A stretch of DNA of 64,000 nucleotides from positions 1,674,001 through 1,738,000 of the forward strand of contig JAITYX010000045.1 in the NCBI GenBank assembly GCA_021018815.1, read 5' to 3'. Positions 44,381 to 55,556 of this stretch are shown here, piece after piece. A program made the translations under genes and the position numbers. Positions within the stretch are counted from its first letter, which is position 1, and each line of letters begins with the position of its first letter. The stretch comes from Talinum fruticosum. Taxonomy: Eukaryota > Streptophyta > Magnoliopsida > Caryophyllales > Talinaceae. The notes below the pieces were generated by a model. The model had not been told where the DNA came from. It made no database searches and was given only the letters and a program-made list of their open reading frames with translations.

Positions 44381-45720
44381 ATAGATTTTGCAAAGAAGAG
44401 TGAGTTCTTACCCCACTATTGATGTCGGACAAGATGTTCTCGAGTGGGTGGCTCGAAACATATTTGAATGCTCTACTCGTTCTCCGATTCACCAGATTTG
44501 TGGGTTGAACTGGTTAATCTTCAATGATCCGATCCGATTGAGCTTGCTTACGTGTTTGGCCTTCAGCATTCCGAGCTGGCTCCAAAGCCGGTTCAAGCCG
44601 AGTCATGATATTCCGAGCTACCTCATTCCGAGCTGATTTTCTTTGACTCTATCTCGAACTTAGCTTCAATTAGATCATCTTCATCTCGTCCGAGTTTCAG
44701 CTTTGAGAATGTTGACTCACTTGGTTTTCCCCGATCAATCTCAAAAAAAAAAAAAAAAACGTGGATGCTTTCTTCCACTTTGTTAGTTCTTTTATTGAAA
44801 ATGTGATAAGCTTTACTATGAGATGAATAACCAAGAAAGATACCTTCATCCGACCGAGCATCAAACTTGAGCAGGTGATCCTTACCATTATTGTGAACAT
44901 AGCACTTACACCCAAAGGGTTTGAAGTATAAGATGTTGGGTTTCTTTCCCTTGTAGAGTTCGTATGGAGTTTTCTTCAAAATGGATCCGATAAGGCATCT
45001 GTTCGTAGTGTAGTTTGCTCTGTGTTGATTGCCTCGAGCCGGAAATAGTAAGGTAGATTGTGTTCAATCATCATTGTCTAACCTATTTCTTCAAGAGTTC
45101 TGTTCTTTCTCTCCACTACCCCATTTTGTTGAGGAGTTCTGGGTGCTGAGAAGTTGTGGGAGATACCATTCTTATCATAGAACTTTGTAAATTTTGAGTA
45201 ATCGAACTCCCTTCTATGGTCGGTTCGAATTCTTCGATTTGAGTCCGAGACTCTACTTGAATTTTCCTGTAGAGCTTGCTGAACTCTTTGAATGCTTCAT
45301 TTTTGTACTTAAGAAAACACACCCGGGTAAATCGTGAGTAGTCATCGACAATAACAAGTACATAATTTACCTCTAAGACTCTTTATAGGGATTTCACCAC
45401 ATAAATCCATATGCAACATTTCAAACACTTTGGATGTGGAAATAGTTTGAGAGATTTGGAAGATGATCTTACCTGTTTCCCTTTTGTGGATGCTTCACAA
45501 ATTTTATCTTTTTAAAAGCAAAGTTAGGTAAACCTCTAACTAAACCATGAGATGCAAGCTTTTTCATAGTATGCATGCTAACATGACCTAGTCTACGATG
45601 CCATGTCCAAGAATCATCATGCCGAGATGCTTTTAAACAAGATAAATTCCGACTTGGATCGAAAGAGGAATAATATAGGTATTACTTGATCTCTTACCTG
45701 AGAGCTTAGTCTCTTTGGTG
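44381..45720 (-). pseudogene. pol: C1 pol: integrase
   Basis: GAG-pre-integrase region: WHRRLGHVSMHTMKKLASHG and LVRGLPN (about 45530-45610). The catalytic core is broken but shows AFKEFSKLYRKIQVE (45240-45300). The C-terminus reads KKTPYELYKGKKPNILYFKP, FGCKCYVHNNGKDHLLKFDA, RSDEGIFLGYSSHSKAYHIF and NKRTNKVEESIHV (44623-44979). A run of 17 A at 44743-44759 codes for extra Phe residues where C2 reads VVFDEI. Confidence 0.82.
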
Positions 45721-46000
45721 GTTGCACCATGTCACACAGTTGAGAGATGCTTGAGTGGATTGTACTTTAATCCCTTGACAAGATATACTAGGTCGACCAG
45801 TCTGTCTCTTTTTCAATTTTGCCTATTCCAACTATCTTGCCCTTATTGTCATCTCCAAAGGTGGCTTTGCCTCCTTTGTAATCTTCTAACTCGGAAAAGA
45901 GTCTTGAATCTCCCGACATGTGGGGTGAGCATCCACTGTCTGCAGGTAACAATGACCTTTTGTCTTTTTCGAGTCACCCGCAAGTCGAAATCTACTAACC
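45721..46000 (-). pseudogene. pol: C1 protease domain
   Basis: On the minus strand LLPADSGCSPHMSGDSRLFS (about 45905-45965), with the active-site DSG, followed by EDYKGGKATFGDDNKGKIVG. DSGCS.HM.GD is the usual Ty1/copia protease motif. Confidence 0.82.
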
Positions 46001-47802
46001 CTTCTCACTTCCTCTAACAAACCCAAGTAACTCCTTTTACTGTGGTCCTTTTTTGAGGAAGAAGACTCTTAGGAACCCAGAGTTGAATTACTTTGGGTTT
46101 GGTATGATTCTCGAGTCTTCCTTCGAAAAATTGAGTCCGTGTCTTTTTCTTTTGAAAATCTTTTCTTTTATAAACTGGTGGAGAGGATTTTCTCCTATAA
46201 ACCGATCTAGGCTCAGTCCTCCTTTCATTTTTGTGAATAGGACCATGCTTAGCCTTCCCGAACTTCACAGTTCTGGAATCCTTTTGAAAAGATCTATATA
46301 GGAATTAGATTCCTCCTCTTTGTTAAAGCCAAGTCCTTCCTTTCGAAGGAGACACATTGAGAGCCTAAAAGTATGTCATGGTTTTTTGACCTTGAGTAAA
46401 TTTCAAAACAAGCTCTTGAGACTCATTGAGTTTTTGTTTCAGATGCTCATTTTCTTTTCTAAATGTCTCGGACTCGGTCTCATTACCTTGAGTACTAGTC
46501 TTAAGTTCTCTTAGAGTAAGTCTCGGTTTTCTAATTCATTCTTCAAACCAATGCTCTCGAAGTGAGAGACTCAAGTTGTTCTTTGAATTGAGAAGAATTA
46601 GAATTGGACTTTTATTCCAAAGTATAAATATATTTAGCTAAATCAACTTTAGAGAACTTGAGGAAGTATTCAATTACCTCCTAAGGATTTGTCTCCTCGG
46701 TGTTTGAATTGTCGAGTCCGACTCGGATCCAGCTTCGAGTCCGTTAGTGCCATCGGACACTTTCGATCGTCAGAATCTTCATCTTATTCAGAGAAGTCTT
46801 CATCACTCCAAGTGGCCATGATAGCCTTCTTCTTCTTTCTGTCCCTCTTTCTCCTTGGAGAGTCTTTGACTATGTGATCTTTTCCGCCACATTCAAAACA
46901 GACCAAAGTTCTTAGTTAAAGATAACTTTGAAGGGGAGGAATGTTTACCTTTTCTATCCTTCTTATCTTTCTTGTAGAACTCTTCCCTTGGCCTCTTTTC
47001 CCATTTCTTGTGCTTCATCATTCTTTTGAAGCCTCGAGCAATGAGTGCCATGGGATCTTCTTCGAATCCGAGGAACTCGGATTTTCTCCTTTGCTTTACG
47101 AGGCTTTCGGTGCAATGTTCTTTTTGGTGCTGACCTCGGCATCCTTTTCCTCCAGATGGATTTCATGGGTAAGTAACTTACCAATCGGTTTGTCCGGCTT
47201 TAATTAAGATAGGTTCTGAACTTCCTCAATGGCTGTCACCTTGGGACCCCATCTTCTCTTGGGTGGACTTCTTAGAATTTTTGTGCACATTTCTTCATGG
47301 GAAATCTTTCTACCCACAAATTTGAGATTGTTTGTAATCTCGGTGAAGCGTATAAACATCTAAGTAATATTTTCTTTCGGCTCCATTTTGAACAGCTCAT
47401 ACTTGTGAAGATATTAACTTATCTTTGGTTGTCTCACTTGGCTTGTTCCTTCGTATGTGTTGACAAGAGTGTCCCACACATCTTTAGCCGTGTCACAAGC
47501 TGACACCCTATTGTATTCTTCTAAGTCGATGGCGCACATCGAATGTTCATTTCTTTAAAGTTCTTTATGAACTTTTCTGATTCTTCAGTGGTGTACTTGA
47601 ACTTTACTTTAGGCATAAGTCTTATATCTTTCATCTTCATTAGAATATAGTTGCCTTCTTTTATGATGTTCCGGACATCTTCATCGTTGTCCAACAGAAA
47701 GCATTCCATTAGCTTCTTCTAGTGCACGAAATTTGATCCTTTGAACTTAGGTGGTATGCTAGAAGATCTTCCTTCATCGAACTCTCCGTTATTCCGAGCC
47801 AT
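46001..47802 (-). pseudogene. gag: C1 gag
   Basis: The ATG at complement 47800-47802 reads MARNNGEFDEGRSSSIPPKF, then LMECFLLDNDEDVRNIIKEG and YTTEESEKFIKNFKEMNIR (47521-47709), the UBN2-type gag of Ty1/copia. A zinc knuckle reads CFECGGKDHIVKDS (about 46862-46905): C-x2-C-x4-H-x4, then Ser in place of the last Cys. The C-terminal part (46014-46268) is Lys/Arg-rich. A stop lies within the first 35 codons. Confidence 0.84.
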
Positions 47803-47844
47803 CCGATCGTTAGACCTTTGGATTTTTAGATCCTTTCCGAAAGG

Positions 47845-47860
47845 CTAGACTTTGATACCA
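47845..47860 (-). other. C1 primer binding site
   Basis: TGGTATCAAAGTCTAG on the minus strand, two bases from the LTR end, close to the initiator tRNA-Met complement TGGTATCAGAGC used by many plant copia elements. Confidence 0.82.
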
Positions 47861-47862
47861 AT

Positions 47863-49320
47863 TGAAGAATTGTTCTTGGAGAGTCTTAGTCACCCTAGAG
47901 GGGGTGAATATGGTGATGAGGAAATTTTAACAAACTTGGAAGATTTAATCTTGAAAAGAGTAATCAAGACAATCCGAGTCTAGATTGAACTAAGAAAAGT
48001 GTAAACACATATATACATGGAAACCCTCCTGGGGTAAAAACCATGGACAGTGCTAGTCCAAGCACCAAGTCAAATCCACTATTTTGAATCCATAAAATAC
48101 AACAGATCGACTCAACCAGAATTGCTCCCTTAAAGAATTCCTTACGAGTTTTCCTATATTCGAAATTCCCTTATCCGATCTAGTACTTCCTAACTAGGGT
48201 AACCTTTAAAGTTAGGGACAAGCGAGCTGAGTTAACCCTTACAGCTTAGTCAAGGGACCTTACTTATGAAACAAGTATGTAAGTGATTACAAGACTTTAC
48301 AACTCGAAAGTATGAATTACATGTTGGGAGTTGTAAATAGAAGATTGAGTATGAATACATTAACTTTTGCTTAAGTAATGTGTTTCAACAATAGTTCCAG
48401 CAATCTTCTAGTCTTGAGAGATGACTTCTATTTATAGATGACCAAGCATATTAGCCGTTGTGACTAATTTACGAACAGAAGTCCTTTGTGATTGTTGTAA
48501 TGGTTTTTCGAGTCGCTCGAAAAGATCCGTTGAGATGTGAACGTTATGCAACGGCTCTTGGCTTTTCAAGGTGCTCCAATCAACTGGTAATGTCTGAAAA
48601 ATAAGGTGGAAACCACCGTTGAGCTTAGCGTTGAAGTTTCCAGTTTTGGAAATAGACAACCTGACACGACGATCCGAGCCTTGTTCGAAGTAGAAAAGCC
48701 TTGTCTGTTGGTGATTGACGACTTGAAGCCGGTTACTTTTGTATTTCAAAAATAAGATAACCTCGTTTGGATAACCTACAAAAGTAAATTATTTTGGTTC
48801 TCAAAGTATAGAATACTTTGGTCCAAGATTAAGCACGAGATAATAATTTAATTAAGATAATTAAGTGCATAATTATCTCCGGCCTAGAAAAGTGAAATTT
48901 TTGAGTCTAATATTCATTATACTCAAATTCCATCGAGTCGAGTCTTAAGAACGAAAGTGAAAATCAGAGTATGTGTACTTGATCTAGACAAATAATTCTC
49001 AAATAAACATGCTGACTTAGAAATATGAATTAACGTCTGTAATTCACACTTCAAGATATGCAGTTAGAACTCGAGATAAGAGGTGTTAGAGAGATTATTT
49101 GAACATGCAATAAATTTGAGTGGTGTCTAAGCGACTCGAAACACTAATGTGAGAAGATAGACAAGAGTGTGTGTTCCGAGTCGGTTAGAATCGAATGAAA
49201 ACTTAAACGAAGTTTCTATGGTACTCGGAATGACTTGTAATCAAAACTTAGAAAAATGAGGTTTGTACACTGAGTCTTTGGTAGTACTCAGAATGATCTA
49301 GTTTCGAGTCCGAGTCTTCA
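47863..49320 (-). repeat. C1 5' LTR
   Basis: It starts TGAAGACTCGGACTCG on the minus strand at 49320 and ends TTCTTCA at 47863. TATA box complement 48428-48437. It would drive the C1 RNA. Confidence 0.9.
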
Positions 49321-49380
49321 AGGCTTAGGACCACATGAAACACTTTTGGGAGGAAGGGACCTAAGCGCAAGATCCGAAGA
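49321..49380 (-). other. E1 leader fragment between C1 and C2
   Basis: 60 bp matching the inverted A sequence at about 13560-13620 (TTAGGACCA..GGAGGAAGGGACCTAAG). It shows that the two copia elements entered the same E1 leader about 55 bp apart in opposite orientations. Confidence 0.85.
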
Positions 49381-50727
49381 TGAAGACTCAGATTTTAAAC
49401 TTATACTTTTCTAAGTTCCTTCAAGGAATCAAGTATAAGACTTCATCTCTTATAGGGTTTTGATTTCAAGTCATTCCATGTGCCTTAGAAACTTTTCTCG
49501 AGTGATATAGCATTTTCTCCGAGTGTTATAGCAATGATTATATATGTTTACGCGTGACTTTGGCTCGACACGAAAGCATACACTTACCACTTTACACTCA
49601 GCTCCGAGTCACTCAACACTCGGATATTTCGCATGTTCAAACACTCTATTTCTCAAGCATAAAACTCGGGTCGACTTTATGTTCCAGGAATTACATTGTT
49701 ACTTTACTATTCCAAGTCGGCATATTTAGTTTGAACTTTGTTTAGTCTAGATCAAGTTTGTTTGCTTTGATCTTCCTCTTTGACTTGATTATCTTCTAGA
49801 CTGACTAAGATGGAATTTTGAGTATCATGGATATTAGACTTAGAAAATTCCATTCCTTTTCCGACTTAGATAATTAGTCACTTAATTATCTTAACTATAT
49901 TATTATTTGTGTCTAATCTTGGACCAAAGTATTTTATACTTTGAGAACCAAATTGATTTACTCTTGTAGGTTATTCAAACGAGGCTATCCTAATTTTGAA
50001 TTGCAAAAGTAATCGGCTTCAAAACGTCAAATCACCAGTAGACAAGGCTTTTTCCACCTCGACCTAGCCCCGAGCACTGTGTCGTGGCTGTCTTTTCCAA
50101 AGCTGGAAATCTGCAACACTAAGCTCAACTGTGGTTTCCATCTTATTCTTCAAGACACCACCGGTGGTTTTACGACTTCCAAAGGAGTCAAGAGCCGTTG
50201 CCCAACGTTCATATCTCAACGGATATTTTCCGAGTGACTCAGAAAATTCATTACAATGGTCACAATGGACTTCCGATCGGAAGATGGACATAACGGCTAA
50301 GCTGCTTGGTCATCTATAAATAGAAGCCATCCTTCGAGACAAGGAGATTGCTTGAACCAATTGTTAATACACGTACTTGAGCTAAAATCATTGTATTCAT
50401 TCTCAATCTTCTACTTACAACTCCAATTCGTATTTATTATTTCTCCGAGTCGTACGGTCTTGTATTCGATTACAACCACTCTCTTTCTTACTCTCTAAGT
50501 AAGGTTCCTTGACCGAGCTGTAAGGGTTAACTCGGCTCAGTTGTCCCTAACTCGTAAGGTTGATCTCGGTTAGGAAGTACTAGATCGAGATAAAGGAATT
50601 TCGAGTCTAGGAAAAACTTGTAAAGAGTTGTCTAAGGGAGCAACTCGGGTTGAGTCAATCTACTGAATTTTGTCGACTCGAAATAGTGGATTTGACTTTG
50701 TGTTAGGAAAAACTTGTAAAGAGTTGT
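49381..50727 (+). repeat. C2 5' LTR, truncated, with an abnormal junction
   Basis: It follows the 3' LTR up to about 50703, then a second copy of the 24-bp stretch at 50608-50631 (starting TAGGAAAAACTTGTAAAG) appears at 50704-50727, followed by pol sequence. About 250-300 bp of the LTR end and all of the region up to integrase are missing. TATA box 50314-50323. Confidence 0.85.
50314..50323 (+). promoter_or_regulatory. TATA box of C2 5' LTR with AACGG motifs upstream
   Basis: CTATAAATAG at 50314-50323. Upstream are ATCTCAACGGATA (about 50211-50223) and CATAACGGCTAAG (about 50289-50301). The 3' LTR has the same set with the TATA box at 56349-56358. Confidence 0.65.
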
Positions 50728-51390
50728 GCAGGGTCGAGGCGAGTAAACACTGCAATTACACCTTGAACAGATGCCTCATCGGACCCATTTTGAAGAAAAC
50801 ACCATACTAGCTCTACAAAGGGAAGAAACCCAATATCTCATACTTCAAACCCTTTGGATGTAAGTGTTTTGTTCACAACAATGGTAAGGATCACTCGACC
50901 AAGTTTGATGCTCGGTCGAGATGAAGGTATTTTTCCGGGTTATTCATCTCATAGTAAGGTGTATCGCATTTTCAATAAGAGAACTAACAAAGTGGAAGAA
51001 AGCATCCACGTTGTGTTTGATGAGATTGAACAGGAAAAGCCAAGTGGATCATCATTCTCGGACTTGCAGCTCAGCAGAGATGAGGATTGTGATGAAAATG
51101 AGTTCATTAAGAATCAAATCCATGACACTCGGAATGAAGACACTCGTAACGAAGTGACTTAGACCGAGACAACTTAAGAACACACTCGGAATGTTGAGCA
51201 AGCCCACTCGGAACAGATTTTTGAAGATCGATAAATTCAACTCGCAGATCTGGTGAATCGGAGAATAGGTAGAGCATTCAAGTATGCTTCTAGTCATCCA
51301 CTAGAAAACATATTATCCGATATTAACAGTGGGGTAAGAACTCGTTCCTCTCTTCGAATTTAAGTGCATTCACTGCATTCATTTCATTAA
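50728..51390 (+). pseudogene. pol: C2 pol: integrase C-terminal part
   Basis: Begins near 50760 with the remnant of LIGPILKKTPY, then KKPNISYFKPFGCKCFVHNN and SKVYRIFNKRTNKVEESIHV (50854-51162), VFDEIEQEKPSGSSFSDLQL. A degenerate spacer follows to 51390 with a CTNPLENI-like stretch. The catalytic core is deleted. Confidence 0.82.
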
Positions 51391-52912
51391 CTAAACCTAA
51401 AAATGCACTAGAGGCCCTAAATGAACCTGAATGGGTAGAGGCTATGCAAGAGGAACTCAATCAATTCGAAAGAAATCAAGTCCGGACTCGACCAAACGAC
51501 CTTCCGACCATCCAGTCATAGGAACTAAATGGGTTTTCAAGAACAAATTGGATGAAGGTGGGTTGGTAGTCGAAACAAGGCCGGACTTGTGGCTCAAGGT
51601 TACAATCGGGAAGAAGGGATTGATTGTGGTGAAACCTTTACACCTATTGCCGAATTGAAGCCATTAGAATCCCGTTGGCATTGGCATCTAGCATGAACAT
51701 CAAGTTATATCAAATGGATGTTAAGTGCGCATTTCTTAATGGTTTTATCGAAGAGAAAGTCTATGTTGAGTAGCCCCTGGATTTAAAACTCGGAATTTCC
51801 AAATTATGTTTTCAAATTGCGAAAAGCTCTTTATGGTCTTAAACAAGCTCCTAGAGCTTGGTATGAAAGACCGAGCGGTTTCTTGGTTCAAAATGATTTT
51901 AGAAGAGGTCGGATCGACAAGACTCTCTTTATAAAAACCAAGGGGAAAGACTTCCTTATCGCTCGGATATACGTTGATGACATAATGTTTGGAGCTACTA
52001 ATGAATTTACGTGTCCAGATTTTTCCGAGTTAATGAGAGAGGAATTTCAAATGAGTATGATGGGAGAACTCAATTTCTTCCTTGGTCTACAAATCAAGCA
52101 AGACAAAGATGGAATCTATGTCCATCAATCAAAGTACACCAAGGAGCTGCTGAAAAAGTATAAACTTCAAGATGCGAAGCATGCAGCGAACACCTATGAG
52201 CGATGAGCATAAAACTGGACTCGGACGAAAAGGTAAAGCAATAGATCGAAGCTCTATCGAGGTATGATTGGATCTTTGCTATATCTTACTTCCAGTAGGC
52301 CAGATATAATGTTTAGTGTCTATCTATGCGCAAGATTCCAAGCTAATCCAAAAGAATCACATCTCACTGCGGTGAAGAGAATATTCGAGATATCTTGCGG
52401 GGACTCGGAATTTAGGTGTATGGTACTCCGGAGACTCGAAATAACTCTCACTTGGATACTCGGATGCTGATTACGCTGGATACAAAGTTGATAGAAAGAG
52501 CACCTTAGGAGCTTGCCAATTTCGGGTCAATCCTTAATATCTTGGCACTCAAAGAAGCGGAACTCAGTAGCTCTATCAACTCGTCAAGGCTGAGTATATT
52601 GCAGCTGGAGCATGTTGCGCTCAGATTTTGTGGATAAAGAAACACTTGAGAGATCTTGGACTTTCTTTCAAATCTGTTCCAATCAAGTGTGATAATCGAG
52701 TGCAATAAGCATCACCAAAAGTCCAGTTCAAGCACTCAAAGACGAAACACATTGAGGTCGAGTATCATTTCTTAAGAGACCATTCTGAGAAAGGTGATAT
52801 TGAACTCGAATTCATTCCTACCAATCTTCAATTAGCTGATATCTTTACTAAGCCACTTAGTGAGGATCGGCTTTGCTTCATTAGGAATGAGCTTGGTATG
52901 TTAAATGCATAA
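51391..52912 (+). pseudogene. pol: C2 pol: reverse transcriptase and RNase H
   Basis: RT begins KNALEALNEPEWVEAMQEEL-like, then IGTKWVFKNKLDEGGLVV (about 51510). KLYQMDVKCAFLNGFIEEKV is at about 51700. The open piece 51817-52206 reads RKALYGLKQAPRAWYERPSG, ARIYVDDIMFGATNEFTCPD (YVDD codons 51970-51981) and MMGELNFFLGLQIKQDKDGI. RNase H connection: MIGSLLYLTSSRPDIMFSVY (52264). C-terminus: KHIEVEYHFLRDHSEKGDIE and LADIFTKPLSEDRL, ending ELGMLNA with the stop near 52912. It contains stops. Confidence 0.89.
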
Positions 52913-53577
52913 TTATGTATTTTCTATGTGAAAATTTCATTGCATGATTACGTGATATGTGCTTACGATTCTTTAATAACCATTAGTTCAGTTGATTCGA
53001 GTGATACTAAGCCGATAGCTATCATCTATTTCCAGTTTCGAGTCAATCGGAATCTTAGCTGAGTCGGACTCGGACTTTGAGAAAATGGACATCAAACTTC
53101 CGAAATCATCTCTAGACAAGTGGAGAATTTCGGAATTTATTTTTAAAATCTCTCTTTTTCTCTCTCTCTCTCTCGTGCACCATGATCGGACAACTAGCCG
53201 TTGGGAGACAAACTGCTGGAATTCTAACCGTTGTAGAAGAGAACAGTCACATCGGTCCGAGGTGACCGCTGAAAGAGCCGAGTCGAACGGATATTGAAGG
53301 ACGTTTATTTTCTTATAAATAGTGCCTATTCTCCTTCATTTCTTTACTTTACTCTCGCTTACTCTCTCTCTCGAAATCAAATCCTCGTGAACAAGCGCTC
53401 CGTGATTAAAGCGACACCCAATGATTTCAAGCTTCGTGAAGAACATCTCAAGTAAGCTCCGTTGCTCTCAAACTCTTTCCTCTTCTACCTCTTTTTTAAT
53501 TTTTCTCTTTCACTCTCTTCGAGCTCTTTCCTCCTTCTCTTTCTCAAGCTTATCTACTCTCTCTTTTCTCCATCAAA
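52913..53577 (+). promoter_or_regulatory. C2 spacer with internal promoter candidate for the third ORF
   Basis: Non-coding. Reversed AACGG motifs CTAGCCGTTGG (about 53194-53204) and CTAACCGTTGT (about 53224-53234) lie upstream of a TATA box CTTATAAATA (53312-53321), then a CT-rich leader (53340-53575) and the ATG at 53578. The layout matches C1 (42265-42540). ORFs 53085-53297 and 53421-53603 are not conserved. Confidence 0.5.
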
Positions 53578-55190
53578 ATGCCAAAAAGAGGTTCTTACCC
53601 TGACTTTCTTGGCTCGCCACAAAGAAACCCCGCACAAAAAGCCGGGAAGGCCCCTTAAATTCGAAACCTCTTGTCACCCAGACACCTTGCGCTGGATGAT
53701 AAATTCTTCCCAACCACAAAATTTTTGTGGTTGCCTCACATACAATTGATCGGGGTCTACAACTTTCTCTGTTTCAGCGAGTTCATCTATCCCGAACTCG
53801 TCTCCGAGTTTTACACTCACCTTTCCGACTCCGAGGGTATTCTAACCTCCGGAGTTTAGAACATCACTTGTTCGAATCAATACTTCCCTCCTCTATCGTC
53901 TATTCAAAGTATCTTCCCTTTTCTTGAATAGCAACCCAATACCTTTCAATGAGGTTGCTGACGACTTCTTTGAGAAGTATGCCAAAGAGTTCCTCGGGTC
54001 ATGCAAAAACTTTTACGTGACCCAACTAAAGTCGAAGCTCGTCTTTTGTGTTTCTTGCTGACGAGAACCTTCTTCTCATAGCATTCCAAGCAAGGAGAGC
54101 CCCAACTCCAAGCATCTTAAAGCTCTTTTTGATATCCTAGAGGGCTACGAAGTATACCTCTTTCCGCTATCATTGAGCAAATGGCCGCTGTGCCGGCTTA
54201 GACTCGAACAAGAAGAACACCCCTCTTCCTTTTGGTGCTATTCTCACTCTCATTTTCAAACAGTTCAAAGTTCCTCTTCCCTCGGATCCGAACGACGTTT
54301 CGAGGCTGCCATTGTAGTCGGCAAAAAGGAACTTCTTGGGTACGGATACACGGAAACCAAACCTAGTGTCCGGATTCATAGCTCGGAGCCGAGGCCACCC
54401 TCTCCGCCTCGGACTCGGACCGAAACGCCTCTTTCTCTTCCTGCTCCACTTGGTGGTGCCTCCACCTCGAGCGCTTCTAAAACTCTTTCTTCCATTTTGT
54501 CCATCGCTTTCATGGACAAAATCTCTTCTGTGTCCTTGGAACTCAAGGACCTTCTTCGATCATTCAAGACTGTCTTCCGATCCATGACCATCAACTAGAA
54601 AACCGCCCAATCTCAAATACTAGAGCAGCAAGACGTGCTCCTTAAGATGAAGGCTCGGTAAAGGAGCAAAGGGAGCTTCTCGAGCTCCTTCAGGAGAAAA
54701 GATCCAAGGCGACTTAGGATCCAGGTAACTCGGACACTTCGAGCAATCCTCGAGCCCCACCAAGTCCTTCTCGGACGAGAGGAGAGGAAGAAGAAGAAGG
54801 AGAAGAAATAAAGGAGCCTGCGGCTGAGGCTGATCCTTCCGAGCAAGGAGAGCCAGAAAGACCAGGAGAGCAAGAAGGACAAGCAGCGACGAGTCGAGGG
54901 TCCGGATGCTCTCGAAGCACAACCGAAGTGATCGGCTCGGACGGTAGTCCGAGTGGGTCGAAAGAACCCGCCGACCAAGGCCGGTCAGCGACGAGTTAGC
55001 TCTGATTGAGTTCCAAGAGGACGAGCCTCTGGACGACCTAGTTTTGGGTCAGCCACTCGAGATTGAGCCGATATCGGAGATTCATGTACTTCCTCCGCGC
55101 GCTCAAGCACATTGTCAAGATCTTATCGGCGCCGGCGCACCACTCGTCCTTCCTCCTCAACCCCGACCGATCCATCCCCCTTAGTTTCTT
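53578..55190 (+). pseudogene. C2 third ORF (envelope-position, putative plant transposon domain)
   Basis: It starts MPKRGSYPDFLGSPQRNPAQ, aligned with the C1 start. Next: LALDDKFFPTTKFLWLPHIQ, LIGVYNFLCFSEFIYPELVS and EFYTHLSDSEGILTSGV (53671-53859). Later parts include TTFRGCHCSRQK, a Ser/Pro-rich stretch (54376-54598 region) and MTIN, a stop, then ILEQQDVLLKMKAR where C1 reads through. A basic and acidic low-complexity tail follows (54720-55080). The end near 55190 is uncertain. At least eight in-frame stops. The protein's role is unknown. Confidence 0.62.
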
Positions 55191-55543
55191 AGTATTTTAT
55201 TTACAGTATTTCATGTTTTTTTTTCTTTTTGTCCGGAGATCAAATATGTACTTTCTTGTTGTATTCTTCCAATTTTTTTTTTTTTTTTCTGAAAGGCAAG
55301 GGGGAGAATAGATAGAAAAAAATTTGTTGTCTTGTTTAGGGGAGTCTCTCTCACCCTCTCGTAAATATTTTCTTTAACGTTAATGAAGTAAATGCATTTC
55401 ATTAATAATTGCTTTGTCTATCTCGGATTTACTTCTTTTCTTGCTCGATAGCTATGAAATCTTAAGTTATGTTACGAGCAAGTTTGCAAAATCGATTTAT
55501 ATCACTAACAAAGTTTTTGTCTAAGTATGGAATGTCTTTCATC
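55191..55543. other. C2 3' untranslated region
   Basis: Non-coding, with 16 T at 55273-55288. Homologous to 40343-40750 of C1. Ends at the PPT. Confidence 0.55.
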
Positions 55544-55556
55544 AAAAAGGGGAGAT
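55544..55556 (+). other. C2 polypurine tract
   Basis: AAAAAGGGGAGAT directly before the 3' LTR start TGAAGACTCGG. Confidence 0.85.

Larger units (their letters stand above)
38873..49320 (-). mobile_element. C1: Ty1/copia retrotransposon (SIRE/Maximus type) in E1
   Basis: Both LTRs (38873-40329 and 47863-49320, 1457 and 1458 bp) start TGAAGA and end TCTTCA on the element strand. The target duplication AGGCT (38868-38872, 49321-49325) is perfect. Minus-strand order is 5' LTR, PBS, gag, protease, integrase, RT, RNase H, third ORF, PPT, 3' LTR. Integrase before RT defines Ty1/copia. The first 200 bp of the two LTRs differ at roughly 15 sites by eye, so the insertion is not recent. Confidence 0.93.

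Noticed and set aside
53462..53749. 95-codon ORF starting upstream of the C2 third ORF
   Set aside because: It runs out of phase through the CT-rich leader; the start at 53578 is conserved in C1.
53671..53859. The copia third ORF as a true viral envelope gene
   Set aside because: No signal peptide or membrane segment was apparent, and the readable motif fits a plant transposon-associated domain; only its position resembles an envelope gene.
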